Virus record (IMG/VR): IMGVR_UViG_3300006919_000498
Span: 1-22,682 of that record
Length of the DNA: 22,682 nt
Strand: one strand, 5' to 3'
Origin: a virus
Shown: positions 21,496 to 22,682 of the stretch, in pieces
How positions within the stretch are numbered: position 1 is the first letter of the stretch
Layout: each line of letters starts with the position of its first letter
The notes under the pieces: model-generated
What the model was told of the DNA's origin: nothing
Databases searched by the model: none
The model's input: only the letters and a program-made list of their open reading frames with translations
Translations under genes and position numbers: made by a program

Positions 21496-22030
21496 CTATT
21501 CCCTCATCTTTTTTTTCGCCAGGTTCTACTGTCTTGCCTTCGGCAAGCCACGCAGCTTTGGCTTCAGGACCGATGAGTCCGTCATACGGACATGGTGTAC
21601 CAGCATTCATCATTGCATCGAATACTCTTTCATCAGTACACATGAGTGACACTGCGGCCACTTTCATACCCATATCGTATAGAGTTTTGGCATTCTTCAG
21701 TCGTTCACAGTTTTCATCAGTAAATTGCGTACCTGTAGAAATACCGAGAATTTGTGTCTGAACTGCTCCAGCCACACCAAACGTACAAAGATCAGAGTTC
21801 GATGTATTAATAGTCGGCGTAATCGCTGACGCTGGGGGTGACTTCAATGTCGTAGTAGTACTTCCGTTTGTTGTAATTGTGCTTGTAGTCGTCGATTCAG
21901 TTCTTATCAGATTGGGATCAATCGCCTCTTCTTCTTGAGCAAGTACGAAAGCTGGTAACCATAAGAAAGCACCAATGACTAAAACACAAATGAGGGTAAT
22001 CCTCACTATGCTTGAGTCTAATTTATCCAT
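21422..22030 (-). CDS. Exported Thr-rich protein with conserved cysteine domain and hydrophobic C-terminus
   Basis: This is the first gene of the minus-strand set (202 residues). The N-terminal hydrophobic segment ITLICVLVIGAFLWLPAFVLA could be a signal peptide cleaved before Q32 or an anchor. A Thr/Ser-rich linker (44-62) leads to a conserved domain with four cysteines (C82, C108, C131, C147), including LCTFGVAGAVQTQILG, NCERLKNAKTLYDMGMKVAA and GTPCPYDG. I recall this domain in many phages, never with a function. The last 20 residues (AIAGGGLAGLLALLLLL) are a hydrophobic span with a Gly triplet but no basic tail, probably a membrane anchor. Two disulfides are plausible. Confidence 0.83.
   Translation of the reverse strand: MDKLDSSIVRITLICVLVIGAFLWLPAFVLAQEEEAIDPNLIRTESTTTSTITTNGSTTTTLKSPPASAITPTINTSNSDLCTFGVAGAVQTQILGISTGTQFTDENCERLKNAKTLYDMGMKVAAVSLMCTDERVFDAMMNAGTPCPYDGLIGPEAKAAWLAEGKTVEPGEKKDEGIDDNTKNTAIAGGGLAGLLALLLLL
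21501..21505 (-). promoter_or_regulatory. Ribosome site placing the 20614-21495 start inside the upstream gene
   Basis: On the minus strand, GAGGG is followed after five bases by the ATG at 21495-21493. This supports a start well inside the preceding coding region rather than a later one. Confidence 0.65.
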
Positions 22031-22061
22031 TGTTGTTTTACCTATAAAATATTAAATCATC

Positions 22062-22090
22062 TGTATAGGCATAATGTGAGGGTGGCTCAA
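22062..22090 (-). promoter_or_regulatory. Sigma70-like promoter for the envelope cassette (weaker candidate)
   Basis: On the minus strand, TTGAGC (22090-22085), 17 bases and TATACA (22067-22062) precede the ATG at 22030 by about 30 bases. It matches the sigma70 consensus at 4/6 and 5/6 positions or so and could give earlier expression in addition to the late octamer just upstream. Confidence 0.4.
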
Positions 22091-22098
22091 CCACGGTT

Positions 22099-22106
22099 TA
22101 TTTATA
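22099..22106 (-). promoter_or_regulatory. T4-type late promoter octamer for the envelope cassette
   Basis: The minus strand reads TATAAATA, a perfect match to the T4 late promoter consensus, in non-coding DNA about 69 bases before the first ATG of the minus-strand operon. This is the best late-promoter candidate in the window and implies expression with the virion genes, using a gp55-like sigma factor encoded elsewhere. Confidence 0.65.
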
Positions 22107-22123
22107 CCCCATAATTCCCAGCC

Positions 22124-22143
22124 CCTGTCAATAAATGGACAGG
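22124..22143. repeat. Short hairpin in the divergent control region
   Basis: CCTGTC (22124-22129) and GACAGG (22138-22143) form a 6-base-pair stem with an 8-base loop (AATAAATG). It lies between the late octamer and the 16-bp palindrome. It could be a weak terminator or protein site; there is no T tract. Confidence 0.35.
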
Positions 22144-22172
22144 CCCCTGCACCTCACGGCATATACGAAAAA

Positions 22173-22188
22173 GTTATAAGCTTATAAC
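22173..22188. promoter_or_regulatory. Perfect 16-bp palindrome (candidate operator)
   Basis: GTTATAAGCTTATAAC reads the same on both strands over all 16 bases, in non-coding DNA between the divergent transcription units. It lies 20 bases upstream of the -35 position of the plus-strand promoter at 22209-22237. A dimeric DNA-binding protein is the usual reader of such a site; none is identified. Confidence 0.5.
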
Positions 22189-22208
22189 CCAAAAGTCTAA
22201 CCAGGCTA

Positions 22209-22237
22209 TGTAACGGGCCAGCTCCCTGTAGTAGAAT
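22209..22237 (+). promoter_or_regulatory. Weak early-type promoter for the 63-residue gene
   Basis: TAGAAT (22232-22237) with TGTAAC 17 bases upstream (22209-22214) precedes a small gene with a strong AAGGAG ribosome site. The box is followed by AGCAGC, similar to the AGCTCT or GGCTCT that follows the other early-type boxes. The -35 match is poor. Confidence 0.4.
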
Positions 22238-22261
22238 AGCAGCCCCCGAAAGGAGAATACT

Positions 22262-22453
22262 ATGTATACTTATGAACTCGACTGTGCTCACGACGCAACT
22301 TTGGGCTATCTTTCTGATCTCTGTACCAAATACAATGCACACTATCGCTCACTCATCCATTATGGACCCGCCGGCGGTAATCCGTATATCCAATTCATTT
22401 TTAATAACCAAAACGACTTAGATCATTTTATTATTGATTATGTAAATAATTAA
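22262..22453 (+). CDS. Small early-type phage protein, unknown
   Basis: It encodes 63 residues and starts at an ATG preceded by AAGGAG eight bases upstream, the strongest ribosome site on the plus strand here. The sequence MYTYELDCAHDATLGYLSDL, then YRSLIHYGPAGGNPYIQFIF and NDLDHFIIDYVNN, suggests a small alpha/beta fold (a strand, a helix, two strands and a helix). Two cysteines, C8 and C21, are present. There is no export signal and no recognised family. The isolated promoter and strong ribosome site are typical of early host-takeover genes, but no activity can be assigned. The 137 bases after it hold only the promoter of the next gene and a loose 8-base inverted repeat (22472-22479 with 22529-22536). 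Confidence 0.75.
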   Translation: MYTYELDCAHDATLGYLSDLCTKYNAHYRSLIHYGPAGGNPYIQFIFNNQNDLDHFIIDYVNN

Positions 22454-22535
22454 CAAAAATAATCTAAAAAAATCTCTAATCAAATCAATAACTTGCATGC
22501 GCCCAAAAAGGCTAATAAAATCAAAGACTTAGAGA

Positions 22536-22564
22536 TGTACAATCCCATCTTAGCAGGGTATAAT
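22536..22564 (+). promoter_or_regulatory. Early-type promoter for the last gene
   Basis: TGTACA (22536-22541), a 17-base spacer and a perfect TATAAT (22559-22564) precede the ATG at 22591; GGAG follows at 22579-22582. The same TGTACA-TATAAT-RGCTCT arrangement occurs before the primase gene. Confidence 0.7.
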
Positions 22565-22590
22565 GGCTCTTGTCAAATGGAGATATACTT

Positions 22591-22682
22591 ATGAAAGCGA
22601 TCATTCAGACTCAACACATGGAAAACTACGGCGCCCACGATTGGGACGGTAAGGGCGAGTGCCCGCAGTACTGGAAGCCGAA
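22591..22682 (+). CDS. Conserved small phage protein, 3' end cut by the window
   Basis: Thirty codons are visible before the window ends, starting at an ATG with GGAG eight bases upstream and the 22536-22564 promoter. The sequence MKAIIQTQHMENYGAHDWDG, followed by KGECPQYWKP, matches a small hypothetical protein family that I recall from many phages and some bacteria (MKAIIxTQxMENY-AHDWDG). It is aromatic-rich with one Cys. The function is unknown. It looks like an early gene, and more of the same block probably lies to the right. Confidence 0.75.
   Translation, partial: MKAIIQTQHMENYGAHDWDGKGECPQYWKP

Noticed and set aside
22031-22261. A tRNA or small structured RNA gene in the long intergenic gap
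   Set aside because: No cloverleaf, T-loop motif or CCA-type end is apparent. The visible structures are better read as promoter and operator elements.
22472-22536. Inverted repeat ATCTCTAA / TTAGAGAT upstream of the last gene
   Set aside because: Eight bases spaced by 49 A/T-rich bases is weak, and no secondary feature supports a function.

Overview
The window reads as part of the genome of a T4-like myovirus, most likely of the marine type (resembling phages of cyanobacteria, SAR11, Vibrio and similar hosts). The main reasons are a T4 gp61-type primase, a class Ia ribonucleotide reductase pair, dCMP deaminase, glutaredoxin, T4-type RNase H, a PhoH-like ATPase, T4-type late promoter octamers, and many tightly packed genes joined by TAATG or ATGA overlaps. 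No rRNA, tRNA, insertion sequence, integrase or CRISPR array is visible. The host cannot be fixed from the sequence.

Layout. (1) 1-4400, plus strand: a probable head-associated block. It opens with a very large, Lys/His-rich, modular protein that is already open at the left edge. Next comes a 52-residue protein whose first ten residues look like the capsid-targeting sequence of T4 internal head proteins. A late-promoter-like octamer and five small conserved phage proteins follow. (2) 4400-13850, plus strand: an early-type promoter drives the primase, two small proteins, a staphylococcal-nuclease-like protein, nrdA, an unknown gene, nrdB, a Rossmann-like unknown, a zinc-ribbon protein, dCMP deaminase, a GIY-YIG-like protein, glutaredoxin, a small basic protein, a GT4-type glycosyltransferase and an acidic protein. 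This is a nucleotide-supply module with replication and nuclease genes around it. (3) 13850-18233, plus strand: a second promoter drives RNase H, a 2OG-Fe(II) oxygenase, a conserved phage protein, a small basic protein, a cysteine-less FmdB-like protein, PhoH, a RecB-like PD-(D/E)XK nuclease with a TTG start, and a second 2OG-Fe(II) oxygenase. (4) A palindromic hairpin at 18230-18260, holding the stop codons of both converging genes, separates the strands. (5) 18257-22030, minus strand: eight chained genes. Four have clear signal peptides, one has a signal peptide or anchor plus a hydrophobic C-terminus, two are single-span membrane proteins, and one is a 32-residue protein. A perfect TATAAATA late octamer lies upstream. 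(6) 22031-22261 is a divergent control region with a 16-bp perfect palindrome. (7) 22262 to the end, plus strand: small early-type genes, each with its own promoter and a strong ribosome site; the last is cut by the window edge.

How the parts work together: regions 2 and 3 supply and process nucleotides and DNA during replication, with glutaredoxin as the likely reductant for NrdAB. Region 1 probably contributes proteins packed into or processed within the head. Region 5 is the least understood part. It is a late-expressed set of envelope-directed proteins that includes a possible periplasmic chaperone/secreted-subunit pair, and it is the best candidate here for an undescribed system.
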